Of a DNA stretch of 18,758 nucleotides, positions 6,878-14,767 are shown piece after piece; within the stretch, counting starts at the first letter, position 1; each line of letters begins with the position of its first letter. The stretch is from assembly GCA_903891395.1 (NCBI GenBank), contig CAITEM010000082.1, positions 1-18,758 of the forward strand, given 5' to 3'. Origin of the DNA: an uncultured Hyphomicrobiales bacterium. Its GTDB lineage: Bacteria; Pseudomonadota; Alphaproteobacteria; Rhizobiales; Xanthobacteraceae. The position numbers were made by a program, and so were the translations under genes. The notes beneath the pieces were generated by a model. That model saw only the letters and a list, made by a program, of their open reading frames with translations. It made no database searches and was not told the origin of the DNA.

Positions 6878-7937
6878 GTAGCTGCTCGCTCGCCTGCGGC
6901 GGATAGAGATGCCGCGCTCCCTGAAAATCCTCCACCACATCGCCGCCCTGTGGCGCGCATTCGATGTAGCTCGGGCCGATCGGCGATTTGCCGTGGCCGT
7001 TCGGGATGTCGAGCACATACGTGGGCTGGCATAGGCCCGACAGGCGGCCGCGCAAACTTCGCATCAGCGCCTGCCCTGTCGCGATGTCGGTTCGAAGATG
7101 GGACGTGCCCGGCGCGAGATCGCCGTGGTGCAAATAATACGGCTTGATCCGGCATTCGACCAAGACCCGCATCAGATCGGCCATGGTTTCGTGCGTATCG
7201 TTGATGCCGGCGAGCAAGACGGTTTGCGCCAGCAGCGGCATGCCGGCATCGGCCAAAGCCGCACAAGCGGCGCGGGCTTGCGGCGACAATTCGCGGGCGT
7301 GATTGACGTGGACGGCCAGGTATGTCGGTTTGCCTATGATCTTAAGAGCACGCACGAGTTCGGCCGTGATCCGCGCCGGATCGGCCACCGGAACGCGGGT
7401 GTGAATGCGCACGACCTTGACGTGGTCGATGGCGCCCAGCGCTTTCATGACGGCGCGCACCCTGCGCGGCGACAGTACCAGCGGATCGCCGCCGGTGAGG
7501 ATCACTTCCCAGATTTCGCCGTGCGAGCGGATGTAATCGAGCGCCGCGTCCAGCGCCGCGGGCGACAGCGCGTTGGCCTTGTCGGGCCCCACCATTTCGC
7601 GGCGGAAACAGAAACGGCAATACACTGCGCAGATCGGCGTCAGCTTCAACAGCACGCGGTCGGGATAGCGATGCACGATGCCTTCGACGGGACTGTGGGC
7701 ATCGTCGCCGATAGGATCGAGCAATTCCTCAGCGCGGCGGTCGAGTTCGGCCGTGCTCGGCACGAACTGGCGCGCGATCGGATCGTTCGGATCGTTGCGG
7801 TCGATCAGGCCGGCCAGCGCCGGCGGCAGCGCCACGGCGTAACGCGCCGCGACCTGCTCAAGCGCGGCGCGCTCTTCGTCCGGCGCGAAGCCGTGGTCGC
7901 AGATTTGATCGGCGGTTCGCAGTGTCGATTCCATCAT
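6843..7937 (-). CDS. epmB: EF-P-associated lysine 2,3-aminomutase (EpmB)
   Basis: A radical-SAM, PLP-dependent enzyme of 364 residues that isomerises (S)-alpha-lysine to (R)-beta-lysine. It carries the radical-SAM cluster motif CAVYCRFC (Cys103, Cys107, Cys110), the glycine-rich LTGGDPL (148-153), and the PLP-lysine block PNGHGK (Lys317). The length matches the short EpmB type rather than clostridial KamA, which has an extra C-terminal region. The neighbours decide the role: the ATG at 7937 overlaps the epmA stop as ATGA, so the two are translationally coupled, and efp lies just beyond epmA. The Shine-Dalgarno GGAGG sits inside the end of epmA. The C-terminal tail (EQLPSGGSTPSRTT) looks unstructured and overlaps the small convergent ORF by 35 bases. 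Confidence 0.93.
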   Translation of the reverse strand: MMESTLRTADQICDHGFAPDEERAALEQVAARYAVALPPALAGLIDRNDPNDPIARQFVPSTAELDRRAEELLDPIGDDAHSPVEGIVHRYPDRVLLKLTPICAVYCRFCFRREMVGPDKANALSPAALDAALDYIRSHGEIWEVILTGGDPLVLSPRRVRAVMKALGAIDHVKVVRIHTRVPVADPARITAELVRALKIIGKPTYLAVHVNHARELSPQARAACAALADAGMPLLAQTVLLAGINDTHETMADLMRVLVECRIKPYYLHHGDLAPGTSHLRTDIATGQALMRSLRGRLSGLCQPTYVLDIPNGHGKSPIGPSYIECAPQGGDVVEDFQGARHLYPPQASEQLPSGGSTPSRTT

Positions 7938-8986
7938 GCCTCTCCTCCGTTCGCCACCGGCGTCCATATCACCTGCTCGATACGCTGCGCACCCGAAGCC
8001 AGCATCACCAGCCGGTCGAAGCCCAGCGCGATACCGGATGCCTGCGGCATGTCCGCAAGCGCCGCGAGAAAATCCTCATCGATCGGATAGCGCTCGCCGT
8101 GAATGCGCTCCTTCTCGTCCATCGCTTGCGCAAAGCGCGCGCGCTGTTCGGCGACGTCGGTGAGTTCACCGAAGGCATTGCCGAGTTCGATGCCGCAGGC
8201 ATAGAGCTCGAAGCGCTCCGCGACTTTGTCGCTGCCGGATTTGGCCCGTGCCAGCGCCGCCAGCGGCAGTGGATATTCATACAATATCGTCGCCCGACCG
8301 ACGCCGAGATGCGGATCGACGCGCTCGGCGAGCACGCGGCTGAAGATATCACCCCAGGTGTCGTCATCGGCGATCCTGATACCGGCTGCCACTGCCGCCA
8401 CCGCGAGCGCATTTCGATTGCCTTGCCCGCCTTCGACCGTTGCCAAGAGATCGATGTTGGCATGGCGCTCGAACGCCGCCGCCACTGTCACACGCTCCGG
8501 CGGCGTGAACGGATCGGCAGTCTTGCCGCGGAACGAAAACTCTTTCGTGCCCGTCGCGCGCGCCGCCACGGCGATCAGCGCCGCGCAGTCGTCCATCAGC
8601 GTCTCGTAGGGCTCGTTAGCGCGGTACCATTCCAGCATCGTGAATTCGGGATGATGCAACGCGCCGCGCTCGCGGTTGCGGAAGACGCGGGCAAAATCGA
8701 AAATCCTGGTCTCGCCCGCGGCCAGCAGTTTCTTGCAGGCGAACTCCGGCGAGGTGCGCAGATAAAGCCGATGCGGCTCCCCGTCCGGCCCGATCAGGTC
8801 GGTTCCAAAAGCATGCAGATGGGTCTCGTTGCCCGGCGAAACCTGCAGGGCCGCCGTCTCGACCTCGGTGAAACCGGATTTGTCGAACCAGGCCCGCATA
8901 GCTTGGGCGACCGCATTGCGCGCCAATAGATGAGGCCTGCGGGCCGCATGCCGCCCCGGCAGCCAAAAAGACGTGGTCTGGGGCAC
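7934..8986 (-). CDS. epmA: EF-P-(R)-beta-lysine ligase (EpmA / PoxA / GenX)
   Basis: A paralogue of class II lysyl-tRNA synthetase that lacks the N-terminal anticodon-binding OB domain. It activates (R)-beta-lysine as an adenylate and ligates it to the conserved lysine of EF-P. About 350 residues from the GTG start. Class II motif 2 is clear (VFRNRERGALHHPEFTMLEW), as is motif 3 (GIALGFDRLVML), with CGIELGNAFGELTD shaping the lysine pocket. GTG 8986 is preferred because GAGG lies five bases upstream and it leaves about 24 residues before the first helix, similar to E. coli EpmA. ATG 9025 is possible but has no visible ribosome-binding site. It overlaps epmB by four bases and is divergent from efp. 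Confidence 0.93.
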   Translation of the reverse strand: MPQTTSFWLPGRHAARRPHLLARNAVAQAMRAWFDKSGFTEVETAALQVSPGNETHLHAFGTDLIGPDGEPHRLYLRTSPEFACKKLLAAGETRIFDFARVFRNRERGALHHPEFTMLEWYRANEPYETLMDDCAALIAVAARATGTKEFSFRGKTADPFTPPERVTVAAAFERHANIDLLATVEGGQGNRNALAVAAVAAGIRIADDDTWGDIFSRVLAERVDPHLGVGRATILYEYPLPLAALARAKSGSDKVAERFELYACGIELGNAFGELTDVAEQRARFAQAMDEKERIHGERYPIDEDFLAALADMPQASGIALGFDRLVMLASGAQRIEQVIWTPVANGGEA

Positions 8987-9084
8987 ATTTACCTCAACAA
9001 AACGGCTGGCCGGAAAGGCTGGCATCGCCCGAGAAGATCGCTATGGTGCGGCCCGCAACCCGTCCCAGCTTAAGGATTCTCGTC

Positions 9085-9651
9085 GTGAAGGTCATCGCTA
9101 GCCAAATCCGCAAAGGCAACATCGTCGATCTCGACGGCAAACTGTGCGTCGTGCTGAACGCGGAAAGTTTCCATCCCGGCAAGGGCACGCCGACCACGCA
9201 GATCGATATGCGCCGGATTTCGGACGGCGTGAAGACCCAGATGCGCTACAAGACGACCGACCAGGTCGAGCGCGCCCATGTCGAAGAGGTCGAATACTCC
9301 TACCTCTATCAGGACGGCGATGGCTTCCATTTCATGAACGACCAGACCTACGACCAGGTCCAACTGCAAAACGACATCGTCGGCGACATGGCCCCCTATC
9401 TTCAGGAAGGCATGAAGGTTCAGCTCTCGATGCACGAAGGCAACGCCATCTCGATCGAAATTCCGCCGAAGGCGACGCTTGAAATCACCGAGACGGAACC
9501 GGCGATGAAGGGCCAGACCGCGTCCGGTTCGTTTAAGCCGGCGATCCTGTCGAACGGCGTGCGCACCATGGTGCCGACCCACATCACCGTCGGCACCCGC
9601 GTCATCGTGCAGACCGCCGACGGCGCCTACGTCGAGCGCGCCAAGGACTGA
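9085..9651 (+). CDS. efp: Translation elongation factor P
   Basis: EF-P, 188 residues, the standard length. It binds between the ribosomal P and E sites and promotes peptide-bond formation at consecutive prolines. Domain I (about 1-62) holds the loop HPGKGT with Lys33, equivalent to E. coli Lys34, the residue that receives beta-lysine. Domain II (about 65-125) and the C-terminal domain III (KGQTASGSFKPAILSNGVRT, then VGTRVIVQTADGAYVERAKD) are complete. The GTG at 9085 gives the canonical start VKVIASQIRKGNIV and has AAGGA eight bases upstream; the longer frame from 9043 adds non-family residues. With epmA and epmB adjacent and PGK conserved, this EF-P is very likely beta-lysylated. I see no hydroxylase (EpmC) in the window. 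Confidence 0.97.
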   Translation: MKVIASQIRKGNIVDLDGKLCVVLNAESFHPGKGTPTTQIDMRRISDGVKTQMRYKTTDQVERAHVEEVEYSYLYQDGDGFHFMNDQTYDQVQLQNDIVGDMAPYLQEGMKVQLSMHEGNAISIEIPPKATLEITETEPAMKGQTASGSFKPAILSNGVRTMVPTHITVGTRVIVQTADGAYVERAKD

Positions 9652-9657
9652 TCGCGC

Positions 9658-10062
9658 CTAGCGCAATTTGGTCGATATAAAGAATTCAACGTCTTCTCGG
9701 TCATAGCCGAGAAGACTGCCGATAATTCGTTCGAGGTCCAGCTTCCACCCCGGCCCAAGCGCACGATAGGCGTCTTGAAGGATGGTCATCGCCTCAATTC
9801 GCCATTCTTCGCCGGGTAAAGCGTAGAGCACTCGCCTTGTCTTCACTTCGCCATCCGACTCCGGATCGGGAAAGGTTTCAAACACCTCTCGCTTGATCAA
9901 TCTACCGGCGGCGACCAGCGCATCGAATTCTTTTTCGCGGAAGTATTTTAAGGCAGGCGAGACAGGCTCCAGAAACATGCTGAGAGGCTTCGAACCAGCC
10001 AGCATGAGTTCTAGTTCGCGATCTTCGTGAGGACCTATTCTGGTTCGTTGTTCGGCCGACAA
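9658..10062 (-). CDS. Hypothetical protein, about 134 residues
   Basis: I do not recognise the family. The chosen start is TTG at 10062, with GGAG six bases upstream. It begins LSAEQRTRIGPHEDRELELM, continues with SKPLSMFLEPV and two charged blocks, and ends LLGYDREDVEFFISTKLR. There is no signal peptide, membrane span or cysteine cluster, so it is probably a small soluble cytoplasmic protein. PGEEWRIEAMTILQDAYRAL looks like an amphipathic helix, and the fold is probably mixed alpha/beta. It starts 17 bases after the end of the decarboxylase-like gene on the same strand, so the two may share a transcript. It converges on efp with a six-base gap. The same frame is open up to 10269, but that part overlaps the upstream gene and has Arg/Gly-rich composition typical of a shadow frame. 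Confidence 0.65.
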   Translation of the reverse strand: MSAEQRTRIGPHEDRELELMLAGSKPLSMFLEPVSPALKYFREKEFDALVAAGRLIKREVFETFPDPESDGEVKTRRVLYALPGEEWRIEAMTILQDAYRALGPGWKLDLERIIGSLLGYDREDVEFFISTKLR

Positions 10063-10079
10063 GCAGTTCTCCAGCCAGC

Positions 10080-11138
10080 CTACACCCGCACGCTCGCGCG
10101 CACTTCCTTCGGGAACAGGTCGTCCGGCGTCAGTTTCTTGGCCGTGACGCCCTGGTCGTGCGCGAAGCGGCAGAACGCGTCGAGTGTCCGGCGGTTCGAT
10201 TCCAGCCCGTAAGGAAACGGATCGGCGCCGAAACTCTCGGCCGCTTCCTCGGCCAGCGTCGCCGCCCATGGCAACGGAATGCGTGACGCGGTCAGATCGC
10301 CGATGCGCTCGAGGCTGCGTGCCTTGGCTTCGTCGAAAGCTTTCAGCAAACTCATCGCCACCCAGGGGTGGCGCTCGAACACGGCGCGCCGCATGGCGAT
10401 GATGTGCATGATCGGGAAGATACCGGTCGCGGCGTGGTAGGCCATCTCGTCGGTGCGGTAATCCGGATACAGCCGAACCACCTTGCCGCCTTTGCTGAAG
10501 GCGGCCGGCGGCCGCGCCGACAAAGCGGCATCGATCTCGCCCGAGAGCAGCATTGCGCTGATGCTGCTGTCGCGGCGCTGCTGGTATTGCATGCCGGGTG
10601 GCAACTTGAACTCGACCTTCTCCTCGCGTCCGGCCGCGTCAACGCCGGCCTGCACCCATTTGATCTTGGTCAGATCGACACCGGCGCTTTCGGCCAGAAA
10701 GCCGCGGGCATAGATGCCGGCGGTCTGCGCCCATTCCGGAATACCAATGCTCTTGCCTTCGAGATCCTTCGGCGCGGCGATGCCGCGGTCGGCGCGCACG
10801 TAGAAGGCCGAGTGGCGAAACACCCGCGACGGGAAGACCGGAATGCCGATAAAGGGCGAATTACCCTGCGAGGCAAAACCGATGAATTTGCCGAAAGACA
10901 TTTCGGAAATGTCGAATTCGCGATTCTTGATGAAGCGGAAGAACGCCTCTTCGACCGGCAGCACGAAAGGCGTCAGCACGACACCATCGGCTCGCACCGC
11001 GCCGTTCATCAGGTCGCGCACGTGGTCGTAATCGGTGGCGGCGAACGTCAGATTGAGCTTCGCGGTACCGCCGCTTTCGATGATCTCGGGTGCGCGATCG
11101 GCGCCGTGTCCCATTCTGCCCGCTTCATTGATGGTCAT
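10080..11138 (-). CDS. 4,5-dihydroxyphthalate decarboxylase-like / substrate-binding-fold protein
   Basis: About 352 residues with the periplasmic-binding-protein-like (NMT1/THI5-type) fold seen in 4,5-dihydroxyphthalate decarboxylases (PhtD/Pht5). Family blocks are DYDHVRDLMNGAV near the N-terminus, VEEAFFRFIKNREFDISEMS, SPFIGIPVFPSRVFRHSAFY, SIGIPEWAQTAGIYARGFL, and DYRTDEMAYHAATGIFPIMH. There is no signal peptide, which favours a cytoplasmic enzyme over a transporter component. ATG 11138 has GAG and a purine run just upstream. No other phthalate genes are visible, so the true substrate may be a different aromatic acid. The unrecognised 134-residue protein follows directly on the same strand. 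The fold call is firm; the substrate is not. Confidence 0.75.
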   Translation of the reverse strand: MTINEAGRMGHGADRAPEIIESGGTAKLNLTFAATDYDHVRDLMNGAVRADGVVLTPFVLPVEEAFFRFIKNREFDISEMSFGKFIGFASQGNSPFIGIPVFPSRVFRHSAFYVRADRGIAAPKDLEGKSIGIPEWAQTAGIYARGFLAESAGVDLTKIKWVQAGVDAAGREEKVEFKLPPGMQYQQRRDSSISAMLLSGEIDAALSARPPAAFSKGGKVVRLYPDYRTDEMAYHAATGIFPIMHIIAMRRAVFERHPWVAMSLLKAFDEAKARSLERIGDLTASRIPLPWAATLAEEAAESFGADPFPYGLESNRRTLDAFCRFAHDQGVTAKKLTPDDLFPKEVRASVRV

Positions 11139-11237
11139 TTTCTCATTCCCAGCTAGACGGCCCGGCGGCCGCGCCGGCACCTTATACCAGGCCGCAACCC
11201 TTGTATGCCGGGCCGCCCTGCCCTTTACTCCGGGCTA

Positions 11238-13016
11238 ATGCTAAATCGGCCGGGGGCCGACGCGAACAGTTCGGGGAAGTGGAATTTGAGACGCGTTGTT
11301 CTCGCAGGTCTTGCATGGCTGTCCGTCCTTGTGGCACCGCCGGCCGTGGCGGACGACATGCAAAGTCCCACCATCACGCAGAGCAAAGTCGATTGGGACA
11401 CCGCCGCGGCAAGCCTTTCCGAGCCCGACGCCAAGCCAGCCGAGACGTTCGCTAAACTCAACGTCGCCGCGCGAGCGCGCTTTCCCGGCATCGCCGACAG
11501 CAGCGTGCCGGTCTTGCTGCCGTACGACATGGTCGCCGCGCGCAAGGAGACCGAACCGGCACCCGCCCCCGGCGATAAATTCGTGCGGGCGAATTTCCAC
11601 GCATCGGATTTTTTCAAAGCCGGACCCGCCGGCTACGACGCGGTGTTCTCGCTGCGCGCGGCGGAAGTCGGCGAGTTTTCCGACATTGGCTATGTCGATC
11701 CGATTTATGTGCTGATGTCGGGCTTGGGCTTCACCTACGATCTCGATGGGCCGGCCCTGCCTGAAGGCGAGCCGGTCAAAGAGTTGGAAGCGGATTTTCC
11801 CGGTATCCGCCGCACGCTACACGAGTCTTACGTGCGCTACAGTTTCGAGCGCTACGGCGTGCCGTATGTCGCCGCGATCTATTGCCGCGACACGCGGCCG
11901 CGACCGAAGCTGTTGAGTTGCCGCCAGGCCGACAAGGTCGCCGTGCGTTTTCTGAAAGCGTTGACGCTCAGTGGCGGCGCACCGGCTACAGGGCAAACGG
12001 CCGCGCCGGTGGCAATCAATCGGCCGGCGGCAGAGTCGCCCGACTTCAGCTATTTTAGCCCGGGCTTTCTGATCCCCGGCAGTGGCCTGAAGAAAGAGCT
12101 TGGCGGGCGGCCAGACTACACCGTCTATACGCAATTGCGCTTTCCGCTCAAAGAGGCGCCGGACTTTGCCAACTCCCAGTCGTTCAACAACTGGGGCGAT
12201 TGCGACTTCACCGGACGTTCCTGGGTCGGCCAGCGCGGCGGCAAACGCTCGGCCTATTCCTGCAAGGTCAACGGCCGGCCTTTGGTGTTCGACGAATCCA
12301 CGAACTACGCTTATCCGTGGCGCGATAATTTTTGCGAGCACCGCAATTTTTACGTCGGACAATGCCCGGGCGGCGAAGGCCACCAGGGCCAGGACATTCG
12401 CCCGAGCAGTTGCACGCTGATCAATGACGGCGCCGACCGCTGCCAGCCCTACGAACACGATGTGGTCGCCGTGCATGACGGCATGATCCTGCGGGCGCGC
12501 AAACAGGAAGCCGTGTTCCTGTTCATCAACACCGCGAACACGCATATGCGCGTGCGCTACATGCACATGAGCCCCGCAAGGCTCGATGCCGACGGCATTG
12601 TCAGCGGCAAGCCGGTTTCCGAAGGCGACGTCATCGGTAAGGTCGGCAATTTCAACGGCCACGAACGCGGCACGACCTATCACTTGCATTTTGACATGCA
12701 GGTGCCGACTAAAATCGGCTGGGTCTTCGTCAATCCTTACGCGTCGCTGGTGACCGCTTATGAACGCCTCATCGGCGCGCGCGGCACCGAGATCAAGGAA
12801 GGCGACGCGGTGCCGGCCGCGGCGGTGGTCCCGCCTGTGATCGAACATCCGGCTATCGTGCCCGCTGGTGCGGCGGCGCCGCAGATCCAGACGGAAGAAA
12901 GCGCGCCGGTGAAGACTGTTCCTGTCCGAGCCAAAGCGCACAAAGCGCATAAGGCTGAGAAACGGAAGCCGCGCGCGCGCCGTCATCGCAAGCGCGGACG
13001 CGGCGCCGACGACTGA
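11238..13016 (+). CDS. Secreted M23 family metallopeptidase (LytM type)
   Basis: About 592 residues. The N-terminus carries a signal peptide (RRVVLAGLAWLSVLVAPPAV, then ADD), so the protein is periplasmic. Residues about 50-250 form a large N-terminal region without a recognised motif, containing single cysteines in YCRDTRPRPKLLSC. The M23 peptidase follows: HQGQD (His382, Asp386) and HLHFD (His482, His484) supply the zinc ligands, with RVRYMHMSP and GDVIGKVGNFNG between. M23 enzymes cut peptide cross-links in peptidoglycan. The C-terminal 60 residues are Ala/Val/Pro-rich, then strongly basic (KAHKAHKAEKRKPRARRHRK), perhaps binding the wall or another anionic polymer. ATG 11238 has no clear ribosome-binding site; TTG 11286, preceded by GGGGAA, gives a tighter signal peptide and may be the real start. 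Confidence 0.88.
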   Translation: MLNRPGADANSSGKWNLRRVVLAGLAWLSVLVAPPAVADDMQSPTITQSKVDWDTAAASLSEPDAKPAETFAKLNVAARARFPGIADSSVPVLLPYDMVAARKETEPAPAPGDKFVRANFHASDFFKAGPAGYDAVFSLRAAEVGEFSDIGYVDPIYVLMSGLGFTYDLDGPALPEGEPVKELEADFPGIRRTLHESYVRYSFERYGVPYVAAIYCRDTRPRPKLLSCRQADKVAVRFLKALTLSGGAPATGQTAAPVAINRPAAESPDFSYFSPGFLIPGSGLKKELGGRPDYTVYTQLRFPLKEAPDFANSQSFNNWGDCDFTGRSWVGQRGGKRSAYSCKVNGRPLVFDESTNYAYPWRDNFCEHRNFYVGQCPGGEGHQGQDIRPSSCTLINDGADRCQPYEHDVVAVHDGMILRARKQEAVFLFINTANTHMRVRYMHMSPARLDADGIVSGKPVSEGDVIGKVGNFNGHERGTTYHLHFDMQVPTKIGWVFVNPYASLVTAYERLIGARGTEIKEGDAVPAAAVVPPVIEHPAIVPAGAAAPQIQTEESAPVKTVPVRAKAHKAHKAEKRKPRARRHRKRGRGADD

Positions 13017-13144
13017 CCGCCTACTCTTTGTGCGCTGGAACTCAGGAACACAAAGCACCTGCGTCGGTTGTTGTTTCGACACATGCGGCACGTTGTGACC
13101 GCCCGCATCGTGGCGACACCACAACCAAATTCCAGGAGAATCCC

Positions 13145-13417
13145 ATGAAAAATATCAAGACAGCTCTGCTGGCCGGCGCTCTCGCACTTGCGAGCACGAT
13201 GGCCTTTGCCCAAGGCACAGCGCCCGCGGGCGGCGCGGCCGCGGGAACCGGCGCAAGCGTCGGCGCCAATGTGAACACACCGGCCGCCAAGACAGAGGCC
13301 AAATCTGAAGCCAAGGCCAAGGCGCAGACCAACGGCATGAACACCAGCGCCACCACCAATGGCAATGTCGGCGCCAACAAAGTGACCACCGGCGGCGGCG
13401 TCCAAGGCCAGAACTAG
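13145..13417 (+). CDS. Small secreted Ala/Gly/Asn-rich protein
   Basis: 90 residues. A clear signal peptide (MKNIKTALLAGALALASTMA, cleaved after AFA) is followed by a low-complexity mature part of about 65 residues: Gly/Ala-rich (GTAPAGGAAAGTGASVGANV), then Lys/Glu/Ala-rich (KTEAKSEAKAKAQ), then Asn/Thr/Gly-rich. It contains no cysteines. AGGAG lies before the ATG at a normal distance. It has its own rho-independent terminator just downstream. Its function is unknown to me; small secreted proteins of this composition occur in Bradyrhizobium relatives. The composition suggests a disordered periplasmic protein. Confidence 0.85.
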   Translation: MKNIKTALLAGALALASTMAFAQGTAPAGGAAAGTGASVGANVNTPAAKTEAKSEAKAKAQTNGMNTSATTNGNVGANKVTTGGGVQGQN

Positions 13418-13429
13418 AAATACCACCGC

Positions 13430-13468
13430 ACCACCCGTTGCGGCCACCGGTCGCAGCGGGTGGTTTTC
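13430..13468 (+). terminator. Rho-independent terminator after the small secreted protein
   Basis: ACCACCCGTTGCG (13430-13442) pairs with CGCAGCGGGTGGT (13452-13464) over 13 base pairs, with one G-T wobble and a 9-base loop. A T-rich run (TTTTCGTTTGTTTG) follows. It lies 13 bases after the stop codon and 40 bases before the transglycosylase ATG, so that gene probably has its own promoter or relies on read-through. Confidence 0.88.
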
Positions 13469-13507
13469 GTTTGTTTGTCAGACCGGCGGCGGCGACTACT
13501 ATGCCGC

Positions 13508-14761
13508 ATGACGCGAATCTCTTTGAACTCTGCCCCCGTTTTGACGCGCCGCACACTGATGGCCGGCGCACTTGGTGCCACCGCGCTCGCATGCGCGCCG
13601 TCAGCCTGGGCCGCGCCAACCCCCGCTTTCGCGCGCTGGGTCGAAGCGTTCCGCGCGCACGCCGTCAGGCGCGGCATTTCTGAAGCGACGTACAACCGCG
13701 TCATGATCGGACTGACGCCGGATACGTCGGTCTACGCCCAGCAAAGTGCGCAGCCTGAATTCACCGAACTGACCTGGCAGTATATCAACCGCCGCTGCTC
13801 CGAGTGGCGCGTCAACACCGGCCGTGAGCGCGCGCGTGAATATGCGGGCTTGTTGGCGCGCGTTGAAAAGGAATACGGCGTCGACCGCTGGATGCTGATG
13901 GGCCTGTGGGGCATGGAGTCGTCGTTCGGCGACGTCGTCGATAACCCGAAATACATGCGGCCGGTGATCCCGGCGCTGGCAGCGCTGGCTTATGGCGAGC
14001 CGCGGCGGCGCGCTTACTGGGAAGCCGAGTTGCTCAACGCGCTCACCATCGTCGACCGCGGCTGGGCGCAACCGCAGCAGATGATCGGTTCCTGGGCCGG
14101 CGCCATGGGGCACACGCAATGGATGCCCGAGGTGTGGCTGCACATGGGCGTCGATTTCGACCATGACGGCCGCGTCAATCCGTTCGGTAAGCCAGACGAT
14201 TCACTGGCCGGCACGGCGCGCTATCTGCTCGAGCGCGGCAAATACCGTCGCGGCGAGGCCTGGGGCTGCGAGGCCCGCCTGCCCGCCGGTTTCAAGACGC
14301 ACCTTGCCGACAACCGGAGTTGGCGCTCTTACGCGAAATGGCACGAGCTCGGCGTGCGGCGCGCCGATGGCGCGGCCTTCGCCAGGCCCGAGGATCAGGT
14401 GAAGCTGTGGCTGCCCGTCGACGGCGGCCCGGCGTTTCTGGTCGGACAGAACTTCAAGGCGGTGTACTCCTACAATCCGTCGTCAAACTACTCGCTGGCG
14501 CTGGTGCATCTCGGCGACCGGGTGCGCGGCGACCCGCCGTTCCGCCAGCAATTTCCTGGCGGCGAGCGTGCGCCGACCTTCGAAGAGGTCAAGGAAATCC
14601 AGCGCCGCCTCAACGAGCACGGCTTCCACACCGACGGTATCGACGGCCGCACCGGCCTGGACACTATCAAAGCCATCCTGGCGTTTCAGAAGAAAGTCGG
14701 CATGGACCCGGCGGACGGTTACGCGGGCTTGAAGGTGCTGGCGCGACTGCGGCAATCCTAA
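13508..14761 (+). CDS. mltB: Lytic murein transglycosylase, MltB type (GH103), with peptidoglycan-binding domain
   Basis: 417 residues. It cleaves the MurNAc-GlcNAc bond of peptidoglycan, forming 1,6-anhydro ends. The N-terminus has a twin-arginine-like signal (TRRTLMAGALGATALACA, then a WA-AP site), suggesting Tat export to the periplasm. Residues about 38-330 are the SLT family-2 catalytic domain: LMGLWGMESSFG with catalytic Glu137, and SWAGAMGHTQWMP, followed by GVDFDHDGRVNPF and DSLAGTARYL. Residues about 355-415 are a peptidoglycan-binding domain (IQRRLNEHGFHTDGIDGRTG, then AILAFQKKVGMD). ATG 13508 fits the signal; an ATG seven bases upstream is out of frame. It may be a lipoprotein if Cys29 is modified, but the context around it (ALACAPS) is not a strong lipobox. 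It is convergent with the LysR gene with a six-base gap. Confidence 0.93.
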   Translation: MTRISLNSAPVLTRRTLMAGALGATALACAPSAWAAPTPAFARWVEAFRAHAVRRGISEATYNRVMIGLTPDTSVYAQQSAQPEFTELTWQYINRRCSEWRVNTGRERAREYAGLLARVEKEYGVDRWMLMGLWGMESSFGDVVDNPKYMRPVIPALAALAYGEPRRRAYWEAELLNALTIVDRGWAQPQQMIGSWAGAMGHTQWMPEVWLHMGVDFDHDGRVNPFGKPDDSLAGTARYLLERGKYRRGEAWGCEARLPAGFKTHLADNRSWRSYAKWHELGVRRADGAAFARPEDQVKLWLPVDGGPAFLVGQNFKAVYSYNPSSNYSLALVHLGDRVRGDPPFRQQFPGGERAPTFEEVKEIQRRLNEHGFHTDGIDGRTGLDTIKAILAFQKKVGMDPADGYAGLKVLARLRQS

Positions 14762-14767
14762 CGGCGC

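Noticed and set aside
7098..8929. Long plus-strand open frames across epmB and epmA
   Set aside because: Antisense shadows of genes whose family motifs and overlap arrangement are unambiguous.
13026..13055. CTTTGTG/CACAAAG inverted repeat after the M23 gene as a terminator
   Set aside because: Only seven pairs around a 16-base loop, with no T-run.
11817..13124. A 435-codon open frame antisense to the M23 peptidase
   Set aside because: High-GC shadow frame. The M23 frame on the other strand has catalytic motifs and a signal peptide, while this one is His/Ala/Arg-rich with no family motif or ribosome site.
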